Positions 32,861 through 41,023 of a stretch of 64,000 nt of DNA are shown here, piece by piece (within the stretch, counting starts at the first letter, position 1; each line of letters starts with the position of its first letter). The notes below the pieces were generated by a model. The model had not been told where the DNA came from, made no database searches, and worked only from the letters and a program-made list of their open reading frames with translations. A program made the position numbers and the translations under genes. This DNA is from JADFNB01 sp036397455 (GTDB lineage: Bacteria > Gemmatimonadota > Gemmatimonadetes > Gemmatimonadales > GWC2-71-9), in the NCBI GenBank assembly GCA_036397455.1, contig DASWIX010000076.1:62001-126000 (forward strand), read 5' to 3'.

Positions 32861-34165
32861 ATGACCCTGCGCGTTCGTTTCGCCCCGTCTCCCACCGGGT
32901 ACCTCCACGTCGGCGGCGCACGAACGGCGCTGTTCAACTGGCTGCTCGCCCGCAAGCTCGGCGGCGCGTTCTTGCTGCGCATCGAGGACACCGACCGGCA
33001 GCGGTCGTCGGACGAACACACGCAGGTCATCCTGGACGGACTGACGTGGCTGGGGCTCGACTGGGATGAGGAAATCGTGTTCCAGGGCGCGGGGCTCGCG
33101 CGGCACCAGGCGCTGGCCAACGAGTTGGTCGCATCCGGCCAGGCGTACGAGGACGACGGCGCCATTCGATTCCGCATGCCCGATGGTGAGATCGCGTGGG
33201 ACGACGTCGTATACGGGCGGATCGGGTTTCAGGGCACGGATCTCGACGACTGGGTGATCCTGCGGTCCGACCGCACGCCGACCTATAACTTCGTCGTCGT
33301 CGCTGACGACATCGAGATGCACATCACGCATGTCATCCGCGGCGAGGACCACGTCTCGAACACGCCGAAGCAGATCGCGCTGTACGAGGCGCTCGGCCAC
33401 CCACCGCCGGCGTTTGCCCACCTGCCCATGCTGTACGGCGCCGACGGCAAGAAACTCTCCAAACGTCACGGCGCCACCGCCGTCGGTGACTATCGTAAGG
33501 AGGGGATTCTTCCGGGTGCGATGCGCAACTTCCTGGCGCTGCTCGGCTGGAACCCCGGCGACGAGCGCGAGCTGTTCTGCGACATCGATGAGTTGGTCGC
33601 CGCCTTCTCGCTCGAGCGCGTCCAGCACACCAAAGCGATATTCGATACGACCAAACTCGAGTGGATGAACGGCCAGTATCTGAGCCGCATGGAGCCGGCC
33701 GACCTGCGACCCCTGGTAGAACCATTGCTCGGCGAGGCCGGACTTGACGCCGCCGCCATCGGTCGCGATCGGCTGTTACGGTTGCTCGCCGTGGTGCGCG
33801 AACGCGCTCGGACGACGCGCGACTTGGTATGGATGATCGGGGTGCGGGTGGACCGCGCGCGCGTCGTGCGGGACGATCCCAAGGTCGCCAAGTACATCGC
33901 GAAGGATCCAGCCGCGTATGCGGCCGCGCTCACGAGCGTTGCCGAGCGGTTGCACGCCGTGGATGACGCACACTGGACCGCGGATGTTCTCGACGACCGA
34001 CTGCGCGCGCACGCGGAGGCCCGGGGCGTCGGGCTGGGCGCGGTGATGCAGCCGATACGGATCGCGCTCACCGGAACCACCGTATCGGAGGGTGTGCACG
34101 TCCTGCTCGAACTGGTTGGGAAAGAAGAGAGTCTCGCCAGAATCGAAGACGCAAGCAAGCAGTAA
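32861..34165 (+). CDS. gltX: Glutamyl-tRNA synthetase, shortened form
   Basis: 434 residues against the usual 465-490. The class I signatures are HVGG (16-19) and KLSKRHGA. It attaches Glu to tRNA-Glu in the cytoplasm. The missing length sits after residue 96: where other GluRSs have a ~35-45-residue segment (with the zinc cysteines in E. coli), this one passes from SGQAY directly to AIRFRMPDGE. The anticodon-binding half is present. It follows tRNA-Ser(GCU) by 8 bases and may be read from the same promoter. Whether it also charges tRNA-Gln with Glu, which GatDE would need, cannot be decided from sequence alone. Confidence 0.93.
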   Translation: MTLRVRFAPSPTGYLHVGGARTALFNWLLARKLGGAFLLRIEDTDRQRSSDEHTQVILDGLTWLGLDWDEEIVFQGAGLARHQALANELVASGQAYEDDGAIRFRMPDGEIAWDDVVYGRIGFQGTDLDDWVILRSDRTPTYNFVVVADDIEMHITHVIRGEDHVSNTPKQIALYEALGHPPPAFAHLPMLYGADGKKLSKRHGATAVGDYRKEGILPGAMRNFLALLGWNPGDERELFCDIDELVAAFSLERVQHTKAIFDTTKLEWMNGQYLSRMEPADLRPLVEPLLGEAGLDAAAIGRDRLLRLLAVVRERARTTRDLVWMIGVRVDRARVVRDDPKVAKYIAKDPAAYAAALTSVAERLHAVDDAHWTADVLDDRLRAHAEARGVGLGAVMQPIRIALTGTTVSEGVHVLLELVGKEESLARIEDASKQ

Positions 34166-34234
34166 CGGCGAGAATCGATTGGGTTTGACCCGCACCATCT
34201 TCCCGAAGGCGCCCACCAGAACGTAGTATTGGGC

Positions 34235-34672
34235 ATGAGATCCATCCGGACACCGCGCGGGGATGGGCGCTGGAGGACCGCGCGTGGCGCCGTCATGCTG
34301 GCCGCGGCTATTGCCTGTGGCGATCAGAAATTCGCGACCGGCGTTCAGGTCTTCGTGCAGGGTGTGGTCACCTCTCCCACCGGAACGCCGGTCGGGGGCG
34401 CGCGTGTGTTGATCGAGATCTTCCAGGCCGCTGATGGCCGGCGCCTGGGCGAGGAGCCCACGCTCGCCAACGCACAGGGCCGCTACGGTATTCTGCTTGC
34501 CGTGCTGGGCAACGCTCGCGTCGATGGCACGCTCAACGTGCAGGTCGAAGGAGAGCAGGCGGGCGTCGCACTCGAGGGCCTGGTTGAGGGGATACCCTTC
34601 AGCTTCAAGAACCCGGAAACCGGGATCGACACCGTCAACGTCGACGTGACGCTGGAGGAATCATCGCCGTAG
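34235..34672 (+). CDS. Lipoprotein with a carboxypeptidase-regulatory-like beta domain
   Basis: 145 residues from ATG 34235. A basic start and hydrophobic core end in AAIACGD, a plausible lipobox. The mature part (VQVFVQGVVTSPTGTPVGGARVLIEI ... ANAQGRYGI) has the pattern of a carboxypeptidase-regulatory/transthyretin-like sandwich, often a surface adhesion or structural module. No enzyme residues are seen. It follows gltX by 69 bases and need not share its transcript. Confidence 0.65.
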   Translation: MRSIRTPRGDGRWRTARGAVMLAAAIACGDQKFATGVQVFVQGVVTSPTGTPVGGARVLIEIFQAADGRRLGEEPTLANAQGRYGILLAVLGNARVDGTLNVQVEGEQAGVALEGLVEGIPFSFKNPETGIDTVNVDVTLEESSP

Positions 34673-34764
34673 CGCCCACCAGTCCATCCGCAGTCCCGTT
34701 GTCGATCGTACCGAGCTCGGTTCCCCGCCGCCGTCCGACGACGGAGTCAACAACAAACGGTCGA

Positions 34765-34813
34765 ATCTGCCATCTGCCATCTGCCATCAGCAATCTGCAA
34801 TCTGCAATCTGCC
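34765..34813. repeat. Seven tandem copies of a 7-bp unit, ATCTGC(C/A)
   Basis: Units at 34765, 34772, 34779, 34786, 34793, 34800 and 34807: the first three and the last end in C, the fifth and sixth in A, and the fourth is ATCAGCA. The array is non-coding, between a lipoprotein gene and the convergent symporter gene. Such arrays can change copy number by slippage. Confidence 0.9.
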
Positions 34814-34817
34814 CGGT

Positions 34818-34838
34818 AGCAGGCGGCAGCCCGCCGCT
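34818..34838. terminator. Hairpin between convergent genes
   Basis: GGCGG (34822-34826) pairs with CCGCC (34831-34835) around CAGC, extended by AGC/GCT with one bulged base. It lies just before the symporter stop and after the repeat array. Confidence 0.4.
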
Positions 34839-34841
34839 AGG

Positions 34842-36332
34842 CTAGGACGGTCCAGCTTCAAAGAACGGCTTCCACTTCGCTTCCGGTGACGCCGGCGTCA
34901 TCAGGCTGACAATCACCATCAGCGACATCGACAACAGTACACCCGGTACAACGATGTAATCACTGCTCGCGAAATCGAACGCCGTCCCGCTGATCGTCAG
35001 CGTAAAGTCCACGCCGATCTCGCTCAGCACCTTGATGGCCAGGATGCTGCCCAGGCCCCCCGCGATACACGCGACCCCGCCCTGTGGCGTCACCCGTTTC
35101 CACAGAAACGCCGCCAGTAACGCCGGCGTGAGACTCGCGCCCACCAGCGAGTAGGCGTACAGCGCCATCGCCAGCACGCTGTCGAAGAAGGTCAGCACCA
35201 CCAGGCCCAGCGCACCGAACAACACGATGAACGCGCGCTGCACGTTGAGCTTGGCTTGCTCCGACGCCTGAGGATTGACGAACCGCTCGTAGATGTCGCG
35301 GCTGACATTCGTCGACGGCACCAACAGGAACGTGTTGCCGGTCGACAAGACGATGGCCACGGCGGAAGCGAGCAGGATGGCCCCGCCGATCATGGGCAGC
35401 GAGTTTTTCGCCATGAACAGGATGATCGTTTCGGATGCCGCGCGCCCGATGAGGTCGTTCGTCTGCGCCGCCAGGTCCGGGTACACCGAGGCACCAACGA
35501 CGCCAAGCAACGCGATGGCGGTCTCGATGACAACGATGCCGACCAACATGCCGATCACGGCCCTTCGGGCCGACTTCGCGTCCTTCGCGGAGAAGAACTT
35601 CTGGTACATCCCGCTCTCACCGAGGATGAGCAGGAACGTCGGTGCCGCCACGCCGAACACCCACAGCAGGTTGTGGCCGCCGAGCGCGGTGAGGTGACCG
35701 TCGGGAAGCCCCGCCGCCACCGCGCCGATTCCGCCATTCGCGAAGACGATGTACGGCAGCGCCAGCAGCACGCCGAACGTGATGACGATGCCGTTGAACA
35801 CGTCGACCGTGACGATCGAGACCATCCCCGCAAGCGCGGTGAAGACGACGATCGTGGCCGCGGTGATGAGCATCCCCACCATCGGCGTGATCGCTCCGTC
35901 GGTGGCGATGCTGAGAATCCAGCCGCCGCCCCGGAACTGGTACGCGGCGATCGTCACATACGCGAGGATGATGGCGAGCGTCCCCAACAGCCGGGCCGCG
36001 CTGTTGTAGCGTTTCTCGAGCAGATCAGGCACCGTGTACTCCGCGATCCCGCGCACCCGGTGGGCCAGGAAGTACGCCACGATCAGCCCGATCCAGCCGC
36101 CCGACGAGAACCACAGCTCCGCGATGCCCGAGCGGTACGCCAGACCCGCCCCGCCGAACAACGATCCCGATCCGATCCACGTGCACACCAGCGTCCCGAC
36201 CAACAGCGCCACCGGCACCGATCGGCCCGCCACCATGAAGTCGGCATGGCTCTTCACCGACCGCGACCGCCAGATCGACACGCCGATCAGGATCAGGGGA
36301 TACACGATGACCGCAAGCACGAGCAGGTTCAT
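34842..36332 (-). CDS. Sodium:solute symporter (SSS family)
   Basis: 496 residues with about 13 hydrophobic helices. Family signatures include VAGRSVPVALLVGTLVCTWIG in helix 1-2, GGWIGLIVAYFLAHRVR, and the SGMYQKFFSAKDAKSARRA loop followed by LSTGNTFLLVPSTNVSRDIY near helix 8, where sodium is held. The family brings sugars, amino acids, vitamins or carboxylates in with Na+; the substrate is not clear. It begins 76 bases after the long overlapping train ends, so may be its tail or an independent gene; no ribosome binding site stands out. Confidence 0.88.
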   Translation of the reverse strand: MNLLVLAVIVYPLILIGVSIWRSRSVKSHADFMVAGRSVPVALLVGTLVCTWIGSGSLFGGAGLAYRSGIAELWFSSGGWIGLIVAYFLAHRVRGIAEYTVPDLLEKRYNSAARLLGTLAIILAYVTIAAYQFRGGGWILSIATDGAITPMVGMLITAATIVVFTALAGMVSIVTVDVFNGIVITFGVLLALPYIVFANGGIGAVAAGLPDGHLTALGGHNLLWVFGVAAPTFLLILGESGMYQKFFSAKDAKSARRAVIGMLVGIVVIETAIALLGVVGASVYPDLAAQTNDLIGRAASETIILFMAKNSLPMIGGAILLASAVAIVLSTGNTFLLVPSTNVSRDIYERFVNPQASEQAKLNVQRAFIVLFGALGLVVLTFFDSVLAMALYAYSLVGASLTPALLAAFLWKRVTPQGGVACIAGGLGSILAIKVLSEIGVDFTLTISGTAFDFASSDYIVVPGVLLSMSLMVIVSLMTPASPEAKWKPFFEAGPS

Positions 36333-36408
36333 GATGTCTCTCGGAAGGAGTGAATCGGCGAGCAGAACCTACGACCGGGAAGATCCCCTGGCAACGACGC
36401 TCGACCGG

Positions 36409-37323
36409 CTACGACCGGTCTGGCCGTCCTCGACCGTCCTGGGTCCTCACCGTATCCCTCGGTGGGACCCGTCGATTGCGCTCGAACTCGCGCGCCGCTT
36501 CGCGTCGCTCGCGGGTCTCCTCGACGTACGTACGGAACTGCTCGGCCGTCTCGGCGCGGCGGGCGGCCTGCAAGATGTCCTCGCGAATGCGCATCAACTC
36601 GGCGGCGCGTTGCCCCTGCTCGAAGTTGCCCTGCGGCCACGGGAGCAGCCCGAGGATCATCGTCGGCAGCTTCAGCCCACCGAGGTAGATCCAGCTCCCG
36701 TCGATCCCCCACTGCTGGCCGTTGACCTCGGCTACCCAGCTCGGCGGTGCGGCCACCGCCATCGAGTCGCGCGGCAGCGTGTCGAGAAACGCGTAGATCT
36801 TGTCCGCGAGCGCGCTGTCGAGGCGCTCCAGGTGCCGGGCATCCGACGTGTCACCGGCAACCGCGTCCGCAATCGCCGCGGCGATCGCATCTCCGGGCCG
36901 CAGCCATAAACGCCCGTCACCGAGCCGTGGCACGAGTACGCGGCGCCCCGGCCCGCCGAGCCGCCCGCCCGCTCGACCCCCGGCACCCTGACCCTCCCGC
37001 ACCGCGCTGTCGCCGCGCGGCACCTCCGGCGCCACACCGGTCGGCACGCCGGCGGGTGGTACGATCGCGACCTCCACCGGCGCCGGACCAGCCTCGTCAC
37101 GCTCCGCACCCTCCCCCGGTGCGATCGGCCCACGCGACGGCAGGTCGACCTCCCTCGGGTCTCCACCGGGCGGGAGCGCGATGAACGAGACGACCTCACG
37201 TTGAAACGACGGACCGGAAAAGACCACGAACAAGGCGATCACGACGACGTGAACGACCGCACTCGCGATGCCCCATCCCGGATGTGAACGGGGGTACGGC
37301 GGCGGCAAGAACCGTTTCGTCAC
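36409..37323 (-). CDS. TonB-like membrane-anchored protein of unknown function
   Basis: 304 residues from a GTG at 37323 that overlaps the aminotransferase stop as GTGA. A basic, proline-rich start precedes one helix (IASAVVHVVVIALFVVFSG), then a long Pro/Gly-rich linker, as in TonB-type energy transducers. However the C-terminal domain is not TonB; it has a small hydrophobic region (GIDGSWIYLGGLKLPTMILG) and a charged helical tail ending in basic repeats. It is the last gene of the overlapping run. Most of it should be periplasmic. Confidence 0.6.
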   Translation of the reverse strand: MTKRFLPPPYPRSHPGWGIASAVVHVVVIALFVVFSGPSFQREVVSFIALPPGGDPREVDLPSRGPIAPGEGAERDEAGPAPVEVAIVPPAGVPTGVAPEVPRGDSAVREGQGAGGRAGGRLGGPGRRVLVPRLGDGRLWLRPGDAIAAAIADAVAGDTSDARHLERLDSALADKIYAFLDTLPRDSMAVAAPPSWVAEVNGQQWGIDGSWIYLGGLKLPTMILGLLPWPQGNFEQGQRAAELMRIREDILQAARRAETAEQFRTYVEETRERREAAREFERNRRVPPRDTVRTQDGRGRPDRS

Positions 37324-38495
37324 GCGCCGACCCACCCCACGACCGACGCCAACCGCCCCGCCGCTTCGCGCAGCCGCCCGGCTTCGACGGTCAACGCGAT
37401 GCGGAAGAACCCTTCACCGCCCAAGCCGAGCGCCGAGCCCGGCAACACCGCCACCGCCTCCGTCTCGAGCGCGCGCGTCGCGAACTCGGCGGAGGTCGTT
37501 CCTTCAGGAACCGGGATCCACAGGTACATCGTCGCCTTGGGCACGTCGACGGCGAACCCCGCTTGACGAAGCGCCGCGACCGCCGCGTCGCGACGCACCC
37601 GGAAGCGTTCGCACAGATCGGCAATCAGCGGTTCGGCCTCATGCAATACCGCGGCCGCCGCCTGTTGGATCGCGAGGAACACGCCGGTGTCCACGTACGT
37701 CTTCACCTTGCTGAGCGCCGCGATCAGTTCCGCACTGCCGGCGGCCCACCCCACACGCCACCCGGTCATGCCGAAACTCTTCGACAGCGAGTGGAACTCC
37801 AGCGCCACCTCACGCGCGCCCGGCACCTCGAGCACGCTCGGCGCGCAATACCCGTCGAAGGTGACGTCGCAGTAGGGGTTGTCGAATGCGAGCACCATCT
37901 CATGCTGGCGACAATACGCGACCGTGCGCGCGAGGTAGTCGCGCGGCGCGACGGCGGCCGTGGGGTTGTTGGGATAGTTGAGGTACACCAGCCGCGCCTT
38001 GGCCGCCCGTGCCGCAGGCAACTCGGACAACTCCACCAGGAAATCGGTGCGCGGTCTGAGGGGATAGATCTCGATATCGGCATTGGCGAGCGTGGCACCA
38101 CCCATGTAACACGGATACCCCGGCTCCGGCACGACACACACGTCGCCCGGATCGAGCACCGCCAGCGCCAGATGCGCGAGCGCTTCCTTGGATCCGATCA
38201 GTGGCAGGATTTCGCTCGCGGGGTCGAGCGTCACGCCGAAGCGGCGCTGCATGTACGACGCCGCCGCCTCGCGAAACGCCATCAACCCGACCTGATGCGG
38301 ATACCGGCTCATCGCCGGCTTCGCGGCCGCCTCGGCAAGCGTGCGTACCGCGACGTCGGGTGGTGGAAAATCGGCGTCCCCGGCGCCGAGATCGATGACG
38401 TCGCGCCCCTCCGCCAGCAGGCGCCGTTTCACCTCGGCAATCCGCGCCACCGCGTACGCCGGCAGCGAGGCGGCCCGCTCGCTCAAGACTCTCAT
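37320..38495 (-). CDS. Class I/II PLP aminotransferase (DapL/AlaT-like)
   Basis: 391 residues. ATG 38495 follows AGGAGG and overlaps the previous stop (ATGA). Fold-type I motifs: SRYPHQVGLMAFREA, the PLP-stacking and aspartate region NYPNNPTAAVAP and FDNPYCDVTFD, the Schiff-base Lys in SLSKSFGMTGWRVGW, and the C-terminal Arg in FFRIALT. It swaps an amino group between an amino acid and a keto acid in the cytoplasm. Similarity by eye is to LL-diaminopimelate and alanine-type transaminases; specificity is open. Its place in a run of envelope and helicase genes does not indicate a pathway. Confidence 0.87.
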   Translation of the reverse strand: MRVLSERAASLPAYAVARIAEVKRRLLAEGRDVIDLGAGDADFPPPDVAVRTLAEAAAKPAMSRYPHQVGLMAFREAAASYMQRRFGVTLDPASEILPLIGSKEALAHLALAVLDPGDVCVVPEPGYPCYMGGATLANADIEIYPLRPRTDFLVELSELPAARAAKARLVYLNYPNNPTAAVAPRDYLARTVAYCRQHEMVLAFDNPYCDVTFDGYCAPSVLEVPGAREVALEFHSLSKSFGMTGWRVGWAAGSAELIAALSKVKTYVDTGVFLAIQQAAAAVLHEAEPLIADLCERFRVRRDAAVAALRQAGFAVDVPKATMYLWIPVPEGTTSAEFATRALETEAVAVLPGSALGLGGEGFFRIALTVEAGRLREAAGRLASVVGWVGA

Positions 38496-41023
38496 CCCCG
38501 TCCTCCTGTTGGGGCCGGCACCCCAATCCCGTGCCGGGCGAAAAAATCCTCCGCCGCGGTCCGCACGTGCGCCCACGGGCCGATCACCCGCTCGGCGGGC
38601 GGCAGCGTCTCGAGCAACACCGCCCCGTATCCCTTCGTGACGACCCGCGGATCGAGCAGGATGACCACCCCCACGTCGTTCTTCGATCGAATCAGCCGGC
38701 CGAACCCCTGCTTCAACTTCAGCGCCGCCAGCGGGACCAGATACCCCATGAACCCATCAACCCCTTCTGCGGCCAGCCGTTCCAACCGCGCGGCCGTGAT
38801 GGGCTCGGTGGGGACCTTGAACGGCAGCTTGGACAGCACCAAGACGCGCAGCGACCGGCCCGGCACGTCCACCCCTTCCCAGAAACTATTCGTGCCGAGC
38901 AGAATGGCCGAGCCCGCGTCGCGGAAACGCCGCAGGAGCTGATCGCGCGGGCCCTCTCCCTGCACGAGGAGCGGCCAGCGGCTGCCGATCGTGAGCCGAA
39001 CCGCACCCGCCACACGCTTGAGCGCCGCGTGGCTGGTGAACAAGACGAACATGCCGCCGTCGGACGCGTGCGCCAGTTCCAGAATGGCCTGCGCCGTCGC
39101 GCGATCGTGTCCGGTCTGATCGGCACGGGGATCGGCCAGGTCGGTCGGCACACCGAACAGGCACTGCGCGCCGAAATCGAACGGCGATGGCAGAATCGCC
39201 TCGAACTTCACGCGGTCGGGCTGGAGCGACAGGCCCACCCGGTCTCGGAAGAAGGCGAACTCCCCACCGGCGGCCAGTGTGGCACTCGTCACGATCACGG
39301 TTTCGATCCGATCGAACAACGACTCCTTGAGCATCGGCGCCAGTTCCAGCGGTACCGTCGCCAGACCAACGGGGAACGGCAGTTCCCCCACCGGACGCGA
39401 GCCGCGCCGCTCGATCCACCGCACCGTCAGCGCCCCCGGTTCGGGACGCAGCGTGTGCAGCAGGCCGTCCTGTACCGCCTGCAGCCGCCGGACGACCCCA
39501 CGCAACTCCTGCAACAGCTGCGATCGCCGATCGGTCTCCTCCGATATTTCCATGCGGTCGGCCACCGTTTCGACGCCTTCCCGCAACGCGCCGAGTCCGC
39601 GCACCAGGTTGTCGAGCACGACCCCCAGTCCACGCTCCCAGATTTCGTCGTCGCGGAACTCGTCGGTGAGCCGCAGTTCGTGACTGGTCTCGCCGCCCAA
39701 CCGCTCCGCCAGGAGGACGAACAGCTTCATCGCGTCGCGCCGTGTATCGACCACCGCCGGCAGCACGCGCTTCCGCAGCATCTCGGTCGACGCCACGCTC
39801 AGCAGATCGGCGCGCCGCGAGCATTCCGCCGCCAGCGTCGGCACCAGTCCCTTGCCGTTCCGCTCCAGCCGGCCGAGCAGGCGGGACACGCCCCACGACG
39901 TCACGCGGCTTCCCAGATGTTGCGCGGCGGTATCCTCCAAATGATGCCCTTCATCGAGCACCAGCCGTCGATAGGGCGGCAGGACGGCCGCCTCCTCCCA
40001 ATTATCCTGGATGCGACGCACCGCGATGTCCGACGCGAGCAGATGGTGGTTGACCACGATCACGTCCGCATCGGCCGCGCGGCGCCGCGCCTCGAACACG
40101 AAACAGCGTTCGAAGTACGGACATTTCAGTCGCGTACACAGGTCCGGTTCGGCGGCGACCTCATCCCACACCTCCGACGCCGGCTGATCGGTCAGGTCGG
40201 AGAGCGAGCCGTCATACGTATGTGCCGCCCATCCGGCGATCCGGTCGAGTTCGCCCTGCCGATCCGGCTCGAGCAGCGAGTCCTGTCCACCGCGGGCCAG
40301 GTCGAGTCGCGACAGACAGAGATAGTTCCGCCATCCCTTGAGCAACGCGTACGTCGGGCGCCGCTCGGGACCGGCGAACGCCGATGCCAGCAACGGCAGG
40401 TCCTTGCCCACCAGCTGTTCCTGCAGGTTGATCGTGTTGGTGGAGACGACGGTCCGCTCACCGTTCTCGAGCGCCCAGCGAATGGCCGGCACCAGATACG
40501 CGAAGGACTTGCCGACCCCCGTGCCCGCCTCGAGCACGGCGACCCCACCATCGTTGTAGGTGTCGGCGATGTACGCCGCCATGTCCCGCTGACTCGGCCG
40601 ATCTTCGTAGTAGCCCATCACCTGCGCCACCGGGCCCCGTTCGCCCAGCAGGCCGGCGACCGCGATCGCGTCCAGTGGGGTGTGCGTGCGCGGCCGTGGG
40701 ACCTCGACCACGACGTAGAGGCTGGTCGCCGCGTTGTCGACGATACCGAAACCGACGCCGGCATCATGGAAGCGCGCGGCCACGTGCAAATCAGCTTGCG
40801 ACGGCTCGAGCACGCCGCTGGGGTGGTTGTGCAACAGCATGTCGCCGCGCTCGGCGATACCCGGGAGCGCGAGGACGCGGTCGACGGTGCCCCGCGCGAC
40901 GGCGCGCGCCTCGACGATGACACCATCACCGTCGACGGTGGCCACAAACGAGACCTCGCGTCCACCGGCCGCCTTGATCTCCGCCATGATGCGGTGGCGG
41001 GCATCGGCGGCGAGCCGGCTCAT
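38492..41023 (-). CDS. RadC-type JAMM domain fused to a DinG-family helicase
   Basis: 843 residues. Residues ~20-110 form a JAMM/MPN+ domain of the RadC kind: HNHPSG at 65-70 with Ser75 and Asp78 completing the metal motif, and a Glu in REVSF upstream. Then comes an iron-sulphur XPD/DinG-like helicase: Walker A EAGTGVGKS (165-173), four cysteines at about 236, 296, 301 and 307 for the 4Fe-4S cluster, DEGH at 357-360, SATL in the second half and the final GRLIRS motif. DinG unwinds DNA containing loops, hybrids or forks. The JAMM part might be a peptidase or a structural module. The ATG overlaps the upstream stop (ATGA). Confidence 0.88.
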   Translation of the reverse strand: MSRLAADARHRIMAEIKAAGGREVSFVATVDGDGVIVEARAVARGTVDRVLALPGIAERGDMLLHNHPSGVLEPSQADLHVAARFHDAGVGFGIVDNAATSLYVVVEVPRPRTHTPLDAIAVAGLLGERGPVAQVMGYYEDRPSQRDMAAYIADTYNDGGVAVLEAGTGVGKSFAYLVPAIRWALENGERTVVSTNTINLQEQLVGKDLPLLASAFAGPERRPTYALLKGWRNYLCLSRLDLARGGQDSLLEPDRQGELDRIAGWAAHTYDGSLSDLTDQPASEVWDEVAAEPDLCTRLKCPYFERCFVFEARRRAADADVIVVNHHLLASDIAVRRIQDNWEEAAVLPPYRRLVLDEGHHLEDTAAQHLGSRVTSWGVSRLLGRLERNGKGLVPTLAAECSRRADLLSVASTEMLRKRVLPAVVDTRRDAMKLFVLLAERLGGETSHELRLTDEFRDDEIWERGLGVVLDNLVRGLGALREGVETVADRMEISEETDRRSQLLQELRGVVRRLQAVQDGLLHTLRPEPGALTVRWIERRGSRPVGELPFPVGLATVPLELAPMLKESLFDRIETVIVTSATLAAGGEFAFFRDRVGLSLQPDRVKFEAILPSPFDFGAQCLFGVPTDLADPRADQTGHDRATAQAILELAHASDGGMFVLFTSHAALKRVAGAVRLTIGSRWPLLVQGEGPRDQLLRRFRDAGSAILLGTNSFWEGVDVPGRSLRVLVLSKLPFKVPTEPITAARLERLAAEGVDGFMGYLVPLAALKLKQGFGRLIRSKNDVGVVILLDPRVVTKGYGAVLLETLPPAERVIGPWAHVRTAAEDFFARHGIGVPAPTGGRG

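Noticed and set aside
34765..34813. CRISPR-like array
   Set aside because: Units are 7 bases with no spacers; it is a simple tandem repeat. No CRISPR array or cas gene is present in the window.
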